Assembly (NCBI RefSeq): GCF_023544665.1
Contig: NZ_JAMJFL010000015.1
Span: 1 to 64,000 of the forward strand
DNA: 64,000 nucleotides
Direction: 5' to 3'
Origin: Streptomyces sp. YS415
GTDB taxonomy: Bacteria > Actinomycetota > Actinomycetes > Streptomycetales > Streptomycetaceae
Shown here one piece after another: positions 1-8,082 of this stretch (the stretch's first letter is position 1; each line of letters starts with the position of its first letter). The position numbers and the translations under genes are program-made. The notes beneath the pieces are model-generated. The model was not told the DNA's origin, did no database searches, and saw only the letters and a list, made by a program, of their open reading frames with translations.

Positions 1-416
1 GCGCACTTGACGCCGTCCACGACGCAGCCGGTGGGGTCGCCGGAGCCGTTGACGACGAAACCGACGGTGACCGACTCCCCGGCCGCGAGGCCGTCCTTGT
101 CCCAGCCGGCCGGCTTCACGGTGACGCGGGCACCGCTGACCTGGGACTCGGCGTTCCACAGCGAGCTCAGCTTCGCCCCCGGCGGCAGGTCGAAGGTGAG
201 GGTCCAGTCGGGCTTCGCCGAGCCGGTGTCGTTGGTGACGACGTACTGCGCGGTGTAGCCGGTCGACCAGTCACTGGTCTTCGTGTACACGGCGCCCACA
301 CCGGCCGCCTGCGCGGTGCCGGTGAGGAAGACGGCGCCGCCACCGACCACGGCCGCGGCGACGAGACCGCCTATCGCCTTGTTCCTGCCGCTGATCCTGC
401 GTCGGTGGGTGCTCAT
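1..416 (-). CDS. Secreted CBM2 carbohydrate-binding protein, 5' part only
   Basis: Only the first 138 residues lie in the window; the gene continues beyond base 1. The ATG at 416 opens a signal peptide (basic MSTHRRRISGR, then a hydrophobic segment ending near GTAQA). After it comes a family-2 carbohydrate-binding module: Trp-rich strands (SDWSTGYTAQYVV, PDWTLTFDLP, SLWNAE) and the C-terminal GDPTGC. In Streptomyces such modules usually sit at the front of secreted chitinases, cellulases or LPMOs, so binding of cellulose or chitin outside the cell is expected. The catalytic domain is outside the window, so the enzyme class cannot be stated. Confidence 0.85.
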   Translation of the reverse strand, partial: MSTHRRRISGRNKAIGGLVAAAVVGGGAVFLTGTAQAAGVGAVYTKTSDWSTGYTAQYVVTNDTGSAKPDWTLTFDLPPGAKLSSLWNAESQVSGARVTVKPAGWDKDGLAAGESVTVGFVVNGSGDPTGCVVDGVKC

Positions 417-526
417 CGCGTGCCTGCTTTCACTGCTCACGGGGGAGGGGGTGCGGCAGCACGCTAGCGAGGCCGAATCGGGCAAAAAGCCTGATCGGGG
501 CGGGGGTTGCGGATCTTAGGGTGCGC

Positions 527-1924
527 TTAAGGAAGGGATCGGGGGCGGTTAAAGGTCGAGACCAGCCGGCCGCCGCGGCGTCTGCGCACCCGGTGCCCCC
601 GGCGCTCGGGCGCCCGCCCGTCGAGCTGGATCCAGATCCGCACCTCGGTCCCGCCGAGCACCGAGGATCCGATCCGCACGTCCCCGCCGGTCGACTCCGC
701 GAGCCGGCGCACGATGTCCAGGCCGAGCCCGGTCGACCCGGCGCTGCCCGAGCCCCGTCCGCGGGCCATCGCCGCCTCCGGGTCGGGTATGCCGGGCCCG
801 GCGTCCGACACCAGCACGATGACCGCGTCCTCGCCGTTGTGCACGTCGACCGCGAAGGCCGTGCCCTCGGCGGTGTGCCGGAAGACGTTGCCGAGCAGGG
901 CGTCCAGCGCGGCAGCCAGCTCCGCCCGGGCCACGGGTATGCGCACCGGCCGGTCGATCCCGGCCACCCGGACCTTGCGGCCCTCGTCCTCCGCGAGCGC
1001 CGACCAGAACGCCATCCGCTCGCGCACCACCTCGGCCGCGTCGCATCCGGCGCCCGGACCGGCCGCGGCCGTCTGGGGCTTGGCCTCCCGGGCGGTCCGG
1101 ATGATGGTGTCGACCTCCCGCTCCAGCTGCGCGACGGCGGCCCGGGTCTGCTCGGCGGCGGGGCCGTCCCCGAGCGAGGCCGTGTTCAGCCGCAGCACGG
1201 TCAGCGGTGTGCGCAGCCGGTGCGACAGATCGGCGGCCAGCTCCCGCTCGTTGGCGAGCAGCTGGACGACCTGGTCGGCCATGGAGTTGAACGCGGTCGC
1301 CGCGAGCCGCAGTTCGGTCGGCCCCTCCTCCGGCACCCTGGCACCGAGCTTGCCCTCCCCCAGTTCGTGCGCGCCCTCGACCAGGCGCTGGGCGGGCTGC
1401 ACCATCCGCACGCCGAGCCGGTCGGCGACGGCGACCGAGCCGACGATCAGCGCGGCACCGACGGCGGCGAGGACCGCCCAGGCCGTCGAGACGCCGTTGC
1501 TGACCTCTGCCTCGGGGACGTAGACCTCCACGACCGCGATCTCGCCGGAGCTCAGCGCGACGGGCTGCAGGAGGGTGGAGCCGCCGGGCACCTCGGTGGT
1601 GGAGGCGCGGCCGAGCCGCCGTACGGTCGCGATGTCGTCGTCCGCGGCGCGCTGCCGGCCGATGTCGACGGCCTGCGCCTGGTCGGCCGCCGGGATGTGC
1701 ACGGCCATCTCCGCCTCGGAGCCGGCCGAGGCCACGACGCGCTCGAGCTGGTCGCGGTCGGTGGTGATGGACAGCGCCGGGGCGACCGCGGCGGCCTCCC
1801 GCTCGGCGTTGGAGAAGGCGCGGTCGCGGGCCATCTCCTTGATGACGAGTCCGAGCGGCACCGCGAAGGCCAGCACGACCATGGTGGTGACCGCCAGCGA
1901 GACCTTGACCAGGGCCCACCTCAC
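527..1924 (-). CDS. Two-component sensor histidine kinase
   Basis: About 465 residues. An N-terminal membrane segment (LAVTTMVVLAFAVPL) is followed by an extracytoplasmic sensor part, a second membrane segment (VLAAVGAALIVGSVAV) and a HAMP region. The HisKA motif is LSHRLRTPL with the phospho-accepting His. The HATPase domain has an N-box (LLGNVFRHT), a G1 box (DAGPGIPD) and a G2 box (STGLGLDIV). I chose the GTG start at 1924 because it overlaps the stop of the upstream response-regulator gene by four bases (GTGA), the usual coupling for such pairs. It should autophosphorylate and pass phosphate to the regulator encoded just upstream. The signal is unknown; the nearby CBM2 gene is a possible target by proximity only. 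Confidence 0.93.
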   Translation of the reverse strand: MRWALVKVSLAVTTMVVLAFAVPLGLVIKEMARDRAFSNAEREAAAVAPALSITTDRDQLERVVASAGSEAEMAVHIPAADQAQAVDIGRQRAADDDIATVRRLGRASTTEVPGGSTLLQPVALSSGEIAVVEVYVPEAEVSNGVSTAWAVLAAVGAALIVGSVAVADRLGVRMVQPAQRLVEGAHELGEGKLGARVPEEGPTELRLAATAFNSMADQVVQLLANERELAADLSHRLRTPLTVLRLNTASLGDGPAAEQTRAAVAQLEREVDTIIRTAREAKPQTAAAGPGAGCDAAEVVRERMAFWSALAEDEGRKVRVAGIDRPVRIPVARAELAAALDALLGNVFRHTAEGTAFAVDVHNGEDAVIVLVSDAGPGIPDPEAAMARGRGSGSAGSTGLGLDIVRRLAESTGGDVRIGSSVLGGTEVRIWIQLDGRAPERRGHRVRRRRGGRLVSTFNRPRSLP

Positions 1925-2610
1925 AGCGGTGGCTCCAGCTTCACGCCGACCCCGCGCAGGGTGTGCAGATAGCGCGGGTTCGCGGCGGTCTCGCCGAGCT
2001 TGCGGCGCAGCCACGACAGGTGGACGTCGATGGTCTGGTCGTCGCCGTAGGACTGCTGCCACACCTCGGCGAGCAGTTCCTTGCGGGGGACGACGACGCC
2101 GGGGCGGCCGGCCAGGAAGGCGAGCAGGTCGAACTCACGGCGGGTCAGGTCGAGCCGGACGCCGTCCAGTTCGGCCTGGCGGCGCAGCGGGTCGACGGTG
2201 AGGCCGCCGACGCGGAGCACGGAGGAGGGGGCGGCCTCGGCGCCGCCCGAGCGGGCCCGGCGCAGCACGGCGGCCATCCGGGCGGACAGGTGCTCGACGG
2301 AGAACGGCTTGGTCAGATAGTCGTCGGCGCCCGCGTTCAGCAGCCGGACGACCTCCGTCTCGTCGTCGCGGGCCGTGGCGATGATCACGGGCACGTCGGT
2401 GATGCCGCGCAGCATCTTCAGGGCCTCGGACCCGTCCAGATCGGGCAGACCGAGGTCCAGGATGACCACGTCGAAACGGAAATGGGCGACCTCGCGCAGC
2501 GCCTCCAGAGCGGTGCCGACGCTGCGCACGGTGTGTGCGGCGTCGGTCAGATGCCGGATGAGGGCCGAGCGCACGAACTGGTCGTCCTCGACCACGAGCA
2601 CACTTGCCAT
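1921..2610 (-). CDS. OmpR/PhoB-family response regulator
   Basis: About 229 residues. The receiver domain (residues 1-115) has the acidic pair in VVEDD, the phosphorylated Asp in VVILDLGLPD, the conserved Thr in IATARDD and the Lys in DDYLTKPF. The C-terminal winged-helix domain (about 130-229) has TRREFDLLAFLAGRPG and the recognition region IDVHLSWLRRKLGE. The ATG at 2610 begins MASVLVVEDD, the normal start of the fold. A GTG nine bases upstream is possible, and neither has a clear ribosome-binding site. It is translationally coupled to the kinase downstream. Confidence 0.93.
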   Translation of the reverse strand: MASVLVVEDDQFVRSALIRHLTDAAHTVRSVGTALEALREVAHFRFDVVILDLGLPDLDGSEALKMLRGITDVPVIIATARDDETEVVRLLNAGADDYLTKPFSVEHLSARMAAVLRRARSGGAEAAPSSVLRVGGLTVDPLRRQAELDGVRLDLTRREFDLLAFLAGRPGVVVPRKELLAEVWQQSYGDDQTIDVHLSWLRRKLGETAANPRYLHTLRGVGVKLEPPL

Positions 2611-2720
2611 GCGCCGCACCGTACGCCATGCGGGCGAGCCCGGTCGGGGCCTGTGGACAACTCCACCGCCGGGGACAACCGGGCGACACCTGTGGGGCGC
2701 GTGAGGCAGTATGGCCCGCG

Positions 2721-3251
2721 ATGCGCAGAGGACTCGTACACGTACTGGCTTGGTCGCTCGCCACGGGCGCGGCGGTCACGCTGTCGTGGTGGGGCGTGCA
2801 CACGGTCATGGCGGGCACGGCCTACGACCCCCCGCGCGCCCTGCCCATCTCGGCGGGCGACGCGACGACGCAGGAGTCGAAGCCGCTGGCGTCCTCGACC
2901 CGCCGGGGCACCCCCTCGCAGTCGGCGTCGGCCCCGGAGAAGAGTCCCGCACCGAGACCGTCCCCTTCCGGCACCCCCCGCCCGTCCGGCACGCCCACCA
3001 CTGCCCCGGCCCCCTCCCCCACCTCCTCCGGCCAGGTCAAGAGCTACGCCACCGAGGGCGGCCGGGCGGTCTTCGACCTCGGTAAAACGTCCGCGACGCT
3101 GGTGTCGGCGACGCCCGGCACGGGGTGGTCGATGCAGGTGTGGAAGACGGAGTCGTGGATCCGGGTGGAGTTCGCGCGGGGAGCGGACCGGGTGTCGGTG
3201 TTCTGCACCTGGCACGACAGCGCGCCGCGGGTGGAGATCGGCACCTACTAG
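2721..3251 (+). CDS. Secreted or membrane-anchored protein of unknown function
   Basis: 176 residues from the ATG at 2721. A hydrophobic segment near the N-terminus (LVHVLAWSLATGAAVTLSWW) could be a signal anchor. Residues about 45-105 are a low-complexity Ser/Thr/Pro linker typical of wall-spanning proteins. The C-terminal 70 residues form a small domain containing GWSMQVWKTESWIRVEF and a single Cys (VFCTWHD). I do not recognise this domain, though proteins of this design are common in Streptomyces. It is divergent from the two-component genes, with about 110 bases between, so co-regulation is possible. Confidence 0.8.
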   Translation: MRRGLVHVLAWSLATGAAVTLSWWGVHTVMAGTAYDPPRALPISAGDATTQESKPLASSTRRGTPSQSASAPEKSPAPRPSPSGTPRPSGTPTTAPAPSPTSSGQVKSYATEGGRAVFDLGKTSATLVSATPGTGWSMQVWKTESWIRVEFARGADRVSVFCTWHDSAPRVEIGTY

Positions 3252-3269
3252 GCCCTGCCCGCCCGACGG

Positions 3270-4139
3270 CTAGCGGAAGACCGACGCCGGGGGCGCCGGT
3301 GAGGCCACCGCCGCGGCGTCCGTGACGGGGGTCGCGCCGCCGGTGAAGTCCGTGAGGTTCCTGCCGTGCTCGACCCTGCCCGGGTGCGGGTCCGAGGCGG
3401 CGCGCCGGGTGAGGTCCGCGACCGGGAGCGGGTGGTCGGCGGCGACCAGGACGGCGTTGCCGAAGCGTTTGCCGCGCAGGACCGTCGGGTCGGCGACCAG
3501 GGCGAGTTCGGGGAAGCGGGCGGCGGCGGTGGCGATCTGGCCGCGCAGATGGGCCAGCGGCGGTCCGTCGGCGAGGTTGGCGGCGTACCAGCCGCCGGGG
3601 CGCAGGGCGCGGCGCACCTCGTCGAGGAACTCGGTGGAGGTCAGATGGGCCGGGGTGCGGGCGCCGCTGAACACGTCGGCGATGACGAGGTCGGCCCAGC
3701 CGTCGGGCACCTTGGCGAGCCCTTCGCGGGCGTCCGTCGAGCGCACCCGGATCCGGGCGTTGCGGTCCAGCGGCAGTTCGCGGCGGACGAGTTGGAGGAG
3801 CGGGCCGTCGCGCTCGACGACCTGCTGGGTGGAGCGGGGGCGGGTGGCGGCGACGTACCGGGCGAGGGTGAGGGCGCCCCCGCCGAGGTGCACGGCCTGG
3901 ACGGGTCGGCCGGGCGGGGCGACGAGGTCGATGACGTGCCCGAGCCGCCGCTGGTACTCGAAGGAGAGGTAGGCCGGGTCGTCGAGGTCGACGTGCGACT
4001 GCGGCGCCCCGTCGATGAGCAGCGTCCAGGCGCGGGCCCGGTCCCGGTCGGGTATCAGCTCGGCAAGCCCTCCGTCGACGGCCTCGACGACGGCTTCGGT
4101 GGCCGCCTCGTGGCGCCTGGAGTTCTTGGACCTGCCCAT
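3270..4139 (-). CDS. Spermidine synthase-like methyltransferase-fold protein
   Basis: 289 residues from the ATG at 4139. The Rossmann fold of the spermidine-synthase/methyltransferase superfamily is visible: the nucleotide-binding loop AVHLGGGALTLARYV, the acidic strand end QVVERD, and the segment DLVIADVFSGARTP where aminopropyltransferases keep catalytic Asp residues. The N-terminal DDPAYLSFEYQRRL also fits the family. Many actinobacterial members lack polyamine-synthase activity, so the substrate is open. The last 40 residues are Ala/Pro/Val-rich and look disordered. The gene is convergent with the preceding secreted-protein gene. Confidence 0.85.
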   Translation of the reverse strand: MGRSKNSRRHEAATEAVVEAVDGGLAELIPDRDRARAWTLLIDGAPQSHVDLDDPAYLSFEYQRRLGHVIDLVAPPGRPVQAVHLGGGALTLARYVAATRPRSTQQVVERDGPLLQLVRRELPLDRNARIRVRSTDAREGLAKVPDGWADLVIADVFSGARTPAHLTSTEFLDEVRRALRPGGWYAANLADGPPLAHLRGQIATAAARFPELALVADPTVLRGKRFGNAVLVAADHPLPVADLTRRAASDPHPGRVEHGRNLTDFTGGATPVTDAAAVASPAPPASVFR

Positions 4140-4175
4140 TGGCCCATTATGCGGAGCCGCGGGCGGTCGTGCCCG

Positions 4176-4583
4176 TCACCGGCAGTTGTCCGCCGCCTCG
4201 ATCAGCCGCGCCGCCTCCCCGAGCGCCGCCCGCAGCACCGCCGGATCCGTCGCGAGGTCCGCCTCGCCGGGCGGCAGCAGCCAGTCGGAGCCCTCCACCG
4301 GCGGCTCCGGGGCCAGGGTCAGCCCCCGGCCGTCGGTCTGCGTACAGGTGCTGCCCGGCATGTCCCAGGCGGCCGCCGTCCCGGCCGGCACCACGAAGCC
4401 GAGGGTGTCGCAGCCGTCGTCGTGCAGGACGGGTCCCACCGCGTCCCCCGCACCGCGCCGGAGGATGTCGACGGCCTCCAGTCCTTGCCTCGCGGGCACC
4501 GTCACCAGATCGCAGGCCGCCCCTGTGCACGACGGCGTGCAGGGATCGATGCTCTGTCCGGTCTCCATTCCGGCCTCCACCAC
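4176..4583 (-). CDS. Small protein resembling a primase/polymerase N-terminal domain fragment
   Basis: 135 residues. The GTG at 4583 (or 4580) follows a strong GAGGAGGGG ribosome-binding site. Short patterns (DLVTVPARQG, LGFVVPAGTA, SDWLLPPGE, then an Ala-rich final helix) line up by eye with the protein at 12925-13485 (DVVSVPTMFG, LLFAAPGTA, SRWLVAPD). I therefore place both in one family, related to the N-terminal domain of bifunctional primase/polymerases. No catalytic motif is evident and the protein is short, so a regulatory or vestigial role is as likely as an enzymatic one. It is divergent from the XRE regulator next to it. Confidence 0.65.
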   Translation of the reverse strand: MVEAGMETGQSIDPCTPSCTGAACDLVTVPARQGLEAVDILRRGAGDAVGPVLHDDGCDTLGFVVPAGTAAAWDMPGSTCTQTDGRGLTLAPEPPVEGSDWLLPPGEADLATDPAVLRAALGEAARLIEAADNCR

Positions 4584-4724
4584 GGAACCCCTCCTCGAAA
4601 CGAGCGGGTCGGGAGTCGGGCGGCTCCCGGTCCACGTGGTTCAACGGGTCACCGCGTCAACAGCTACGGCACAAGTGCGCCGCAAAGGATGGCAGTTCAT
4701 GGCAGATTCTGGATGAGATATCCG

Positions 4725-4738
4725 GTTTGTAGCCAAAC
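4725..4738. promoter_or_regulatory. Palindrome in the divergent control region
   Basis: GTTTG-tagc-CAAAC is a perfect 5-bp inverted repeat between the primase-like small gene and the XRE regulator. Two copies of ATGGCAG lie 30-40 bases upstream (4689 and 4699). The site could be the operator of the adjacent XRE protein. This rests on symmetry and position only. Confidence 0.35.
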
Positions 4739-4866
4739 ACTGCGTGGCGGGTCCGGCACAGCAGGTACGTTCTTGCCCGCCGGACACCAGGGGCACGAAG
4801 CGAACAAATAGTTCAACTCGCCACGGATCCGGCATGGTTCGACGGTTCGCACGAGAGGACCCGGCC

Positions 4867-6300
4867 ATGACGTCGTCAGAGCCGAACTCGGCCCAGCCCT
4901 CCAGGCCACCCCGACCGAACCTCGTGTTCCGGCAGTTGCGCGGACAGCGCTCGCCGGCCGAGTTCGCCGCGGCGGTCCGCCGGGCCGCGCGCGAGATCGG
5001 GGAGCGCGTCAGCTGTGACGCGCGGTACGTCGGCAGGGTCGAGGCGGGCGAGATCCGGTGCCCCAACTACGCGTACGAACGGGTGTTCCTGCACATGTTC
5101 CCCGGCCGCACGCTCACCGACCTGGGCTTCGCGCCCCGCTCGTCCGTCCGCGGGCGCCGGGCGCGTGAGGCCGAGGACGTGCCCCCCGCGAGCCCGGCAT
5201 ATGCCGCGTGTGAGACGCGGGGGGCGTACGAGCCGTATGACACGCAAGACCCGTACGACCCGCACGAGAGACCCGAGGAGAGCGACGTGCTGCGTCGCGC
5301 ATTCATGACCGGCGGAGGCGCCACGGTGGCCGCCGCCTCCCTCAGCCCCTTCGGGCTCGCCCTCGACGCCACGGCCGCGGAACGTCCCGCGCGGCGGCTC
5401 GGGACGAGCGAGGCGGAGGTGGTGGAGGAAGCGGTCCGCAGGATCCGGCTGCTCGACGACCGGCACGGCGCGGACGGCCTGTACCGGCGCGCGGCGGCTC
5501 CGCTGCGGGCCGCCTACGAGCTGCTGGACGCCGCTACCACGCGGCACGCGGTGGGTGAGCGGCTCCACTCGGGCGCGGGTGAGCTGGCCATCTCGGTCGG
5601 CTGGCTGGCGCACGACTCGGGCCGCTTCGACGACGCGCGCTCCCACTACGCGGAGGCGCTGGCGACCGCCCGGATGGCCGGGGACCCGGCCCTGGAGGCG
5701 CACGCCTTCTGCAACGCGTCGTTCCTCGCGCGGGACGCGGGCCGCCCGCGCGAGGCGGTGCGCGCGGCGCAGGCCGCGCAACGCGTCGCACGTCCCCTCG
5801 GTTCCGCGCGCCTGATGTCCCTGCTCGCGCTGCGCGAGGCGGGTGGCTGGGCGGGGCTCGCCGACCGCACCGGCTGCGCCCAGGCACTCGCGCGTGCCCA
5901 GGCGCTCTACGACCGGGGCCGCTCGGACGCCGACCCCGAGTGGATGAGCTTCTACGGCGAGGCGGAACTGGAGGGCCTGGAGGCGCAGTGCTGGTCGACG
6001 CTGGGCGACTGGCGCCGCGCGGCCCGGCACGCGGGACGCGCGGCGCGGCTCCAGGACCCGCACTTCACCCGCAACATCGCCCTGTACACGGCGGAACTGG
6101 CGGACGACCTGGCGCGGGGCGGCCACCCCGACGAGGCCGCGGCGGCCGGCCTGCGCGTGCTGGAACTGCTGACCGAGGTCCAGTCGTCCCGGATCCAGAC
6201 CATGCTGGCGGGCACGGCCCGGGTGCTCCTGCCGCACCGGCGGGCCTCAGGGGTGTCGGCGTTCCTGGAGAAGCACGCGAGCATGCCGCGAGCGGTGTGA
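4867..6300 (+). CDS. XRE-type regulator with TPR-like C-terminal region (NsdA-like architecture)
   Basis: 477 residues from the ATG at 4867, preceded by a GAGAGGA ribosome-binding site; an in-frame ATG at 4834 is an alternative. Residues about 20-90 form a helix-turn-helix of the Cro/XRE class (SPAEFAAAVRRAA, then YVGRVEAGEIRCPNYAYERV). A linker with Tyr/Asp/Pro repeats follows, then a Tat-like RRAFMTGGGATVAAASL segment that looks odd inside a cytoplasmic regulator. The C-terminal 300 residues are Ala/Arg-rich helical repeats (DDARSHYAEALATARMAGD and similar), resembling TPRs. This architecture matches the Streptomyces NsdA family of negative regulators of sporulation and antibiotic production; orthology to a named member is not claimed. 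Confidence 0.88.
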   Translation: MTSSEPNSAQPSRPPRPNLVFRQLRGQRSPAEFAAAVRRAAREIGERVSCDARYVGRVEAGEIRCPNYAYERVFLHMFPGRTLTDLGFAPRSSVRGRRAREAEDVPPASPAYAACETRGAYEPYDTQDPYDPHERPEESDVLRRAFMTGGGATVAAASLSPFGLALDATAAERPARRLGTSEAEVVEEAVRRIRLLDDRHGADGLYRRAAAPLRAAYELLDAATTRHAVGERLHSGAGELAISVGWLAHDSGRFDDARSHYAEALATARMAGDPALEAHAFCNASFLARDAGRPREAVRAAQAAQRVARPLGSARLMSLLALREAGGWAGLADRTGCAQALARAQALYDRGRSDADPEWMSFYGEAELEGLEAQCWSTLGDWRRAARHAGRAARLQDPHFTRNIALYTAELADDLARGGHPDEAAAAGLRVLELLTEVQSSRIQTMLAGTARVLLPHRRASGVSAFLEKHASMPRAV

Positions 6301-6317
6301 GGCGGGGGCTCGTCCGG

Positions 6318-6914
6318 TCAGCCCGCCAGATGTCCCGTGTCGTTCCAGCTCTCCACGGCCGGCTCCCCGTACGCCCACCCGAGGACGGAGAGCGAGGTCG
6401 GATTCAGCCGGATCCGGGCGGCGAAGTCCAGCGGCAGCCCCAGCCACCGGGCGCCGATGGACCGCAGGATGTGCCCGTGGGCGAAGATCAGCACGTCCCG
6501 GTCCGCGGACCGCGCCCAGGACACCACCTCGTCGGCCCGCGCGGTGACCTCGGCCCGCGACTCGCCCCCGGGGACACCGTCCCGCCAGATCAGCCAGCCG
6601 GGACGGACGGCGTGTATCTCCGCCGGGGTCATGCCCTCGTACGCGCCGTAGTCCCACTCCATGAGCGTGTCCCACTCGGCGGCCCGGTCCCCGAACCCGG
6701 CCAGTTCGCACGTCGCACGCGCGCGTGCCAGCGGACTGGTCCGCACCTCCACCCCGGGCAGCCCGTCCAGCGGCGCCCGGTGCAGCCGCTCCCCGAGCAG
6801 CTTCGCCCCCCGCTGTCCCTCCTCCAGCAGCGGCACATCGGTCCGCCCGGTGTGCTTGCCGGACAGCGACCACTCGGTCTGCCCGTGCCGGGCCAGCAGA
6901 ATGCGCGGTGCCAT
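6318..6914 (-). CDS. Histidine phosphatase family protein (phosphoglycerate mutase-like)
   Basis: 198 residues from the ATG at 6914. The N-terminus carries the catalytic LLARHGQTEWS motif (phospho-His) and the segment GRTDVPLLEEG. The second His sits in LIFAHGHILR and the acid in EWDYGAYEGMTPAE. The length suits cobC/gpmB-type phosphatases. Members act on phosphosugars, cobalamin precursors and other metabolites, so the substrate cannot be set from sequence. Convergent with the XRE regulator, with 17 bases between stops. Confidence 0.92.
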   Translation of the reverse strand: MAPRILLARHGQTEWSLSGKHTGRTDVPLLEEGQRGAKLLGERLHRAPLDGLPGVEVRTSPLARARATCELAGFGDRAAEWDTLMEWDYGAYEGMTPAEIHAVRPGWLIWRDGVPGGESRAEVTARADEVVSWARSADRDVLIFAHGHILRSIGARWLGLPLDFAARIRLNPTSLSVLGWAYGEPAVESWNDTGHLAG

Positions 6915-7104
6915 GGGGTGCAGGGCCTTTCCAGGAATATGCGAGGCGGAACCCATCCATCATCCCGCACCCTGTGAGAGGGCAACCCGGCGGGCGATCT
7001 CTGCGTCTATCAGGGCCGGGGGCGCCCTACGGAGGCGTGCGCGTACATCGTAAAGTGGCCTGTCCGGGCAACCGGCGCCACGACGAGAAGGGGGAGGCGA
7101 TCGG

Positions 7105-8082
7105 ATGCCGCACGCCGAGACACCAGGCATTCAGACGGCAGCGCGAGGCCGTCTGCGCTGGTGGACCGAGCTGCCGCTGATCGCCTTGGTGTACGCGTGC
7201 TACTCGGCCGGCCGCCTGCTGGCCCGCGGTGATGTCACCACGGCCGTCGACCACGGCCTGGCCATCCTGCGCATCGAGAAGCTGCTGTACCTCAACGCCG
7301 AGCACCCGCTCAACCGCCTGTTCACCCGCGAACCCTGGCTGGGTGTGCCGGCCGACTTCTGGTACGCCTCGCTGCACTACCTGATCACCCCGCTGATCCT
7401 GATCTGGATCTTCAGGTCCCGTGCCGTGCACTACCGCGCCGCCCGCACCTGGCTGATGACGTCGACCTTCATCGGCCTGATCGGCTTCACCCTGCTGCCG
7501 ACCTGCCCGCCCCGGCTCCTCTCCCCGACGCACGGCTTCGTGGACACGATGGCCCAGTACAGCCAGTACGGCTGGTGGGCCGGCGACGCCAGCGCCCCGA
7601 AGGGCTTGGGCGGTCTGACCAACCAGTACGCGGCCATGCCGAGCCTGCACTGCGGCTGGGCGCTGTGGTGCGGCGTCATGCTGTGGCGGTACGGCGGGAC
7701 CCGGCTCACCAAGATCGCCGCCGTGGTCTACCCGCTGGTGACGGTGATCGTCGTGATGGGCACCGCGAACCACTACTTCCTGGACGCGGTCGCGGGCGCC
7801 GCCGTGATGGGCGCCGGCCTGCTGCTGACGCCGTACGTCCTGCGCGGCGCCGAGCGGGTCCGGGCACGCTTCGAGGGCCGCGGCAGCCTGATCGCGGCCG
7901 GCTCGGCGCGGGCGGCCGCAGGGACCTCTCCCGCCGCAGAGGCCTCGATTGTCAGTGGCGGATGCCAGACTTCCGCGGGTGAGCGATTTCCACGGCAGCG
8001 CGAGTCACGGTTCGATTCCGGAGCCGAGCCGGGTGCCTCCCCCACGGACGCGGGGGACGGCGCTGCGGCACCGGCTCGCTGA
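7105..8082 (+). CDS. PAP2-superfamily integral membrane phosphatase/transferase
   Basis: 325 residues with about six membrane segments. The PAP2 signature is split as usual: PSLHCGWALW (catalytic His region) and ANHYFLDAVAG (second His and Asp). An upstream PTCPPRLL loop matches the inositol-phosphorylceramide-synthase-like branch common in actinobacteria, which processes lipid or polyprenyl phosphates outside the membrane. The last 80 residues are Ala/Gly-rich, probably disordered, and their coding overlaps the start of the next gene by about 100 bases in another frame. Confidence 0.9.
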   Translation: MPHAETPGIQTAARGRLRWWTELPLIALVYACYSAGRLLARGDVTTAVDHGLAILRIEKLLYLNAEHPLNRLFTREPWLGVPADFWYASLHYLITPLILIWIFRSRAVHYRAARTWLMTSTFIGLIGFTLLPTCPPRLLSPTHGFVDTMAQYSQYGWWAGDASAPKGLGGLTNQYAAMPSLHCGWALWCGVMLWRYGGTRLTKIAAVVYPLVTVIVVMGTANHYFLDAVAGAAVMGAGLLLTPYVLRGAERVRARFEGRGSLIAAGSARAAAGTSPAAEASIVSGGCQTSAGERFPRQRESRFDSGAEPGASPTDAGDGAAAPAR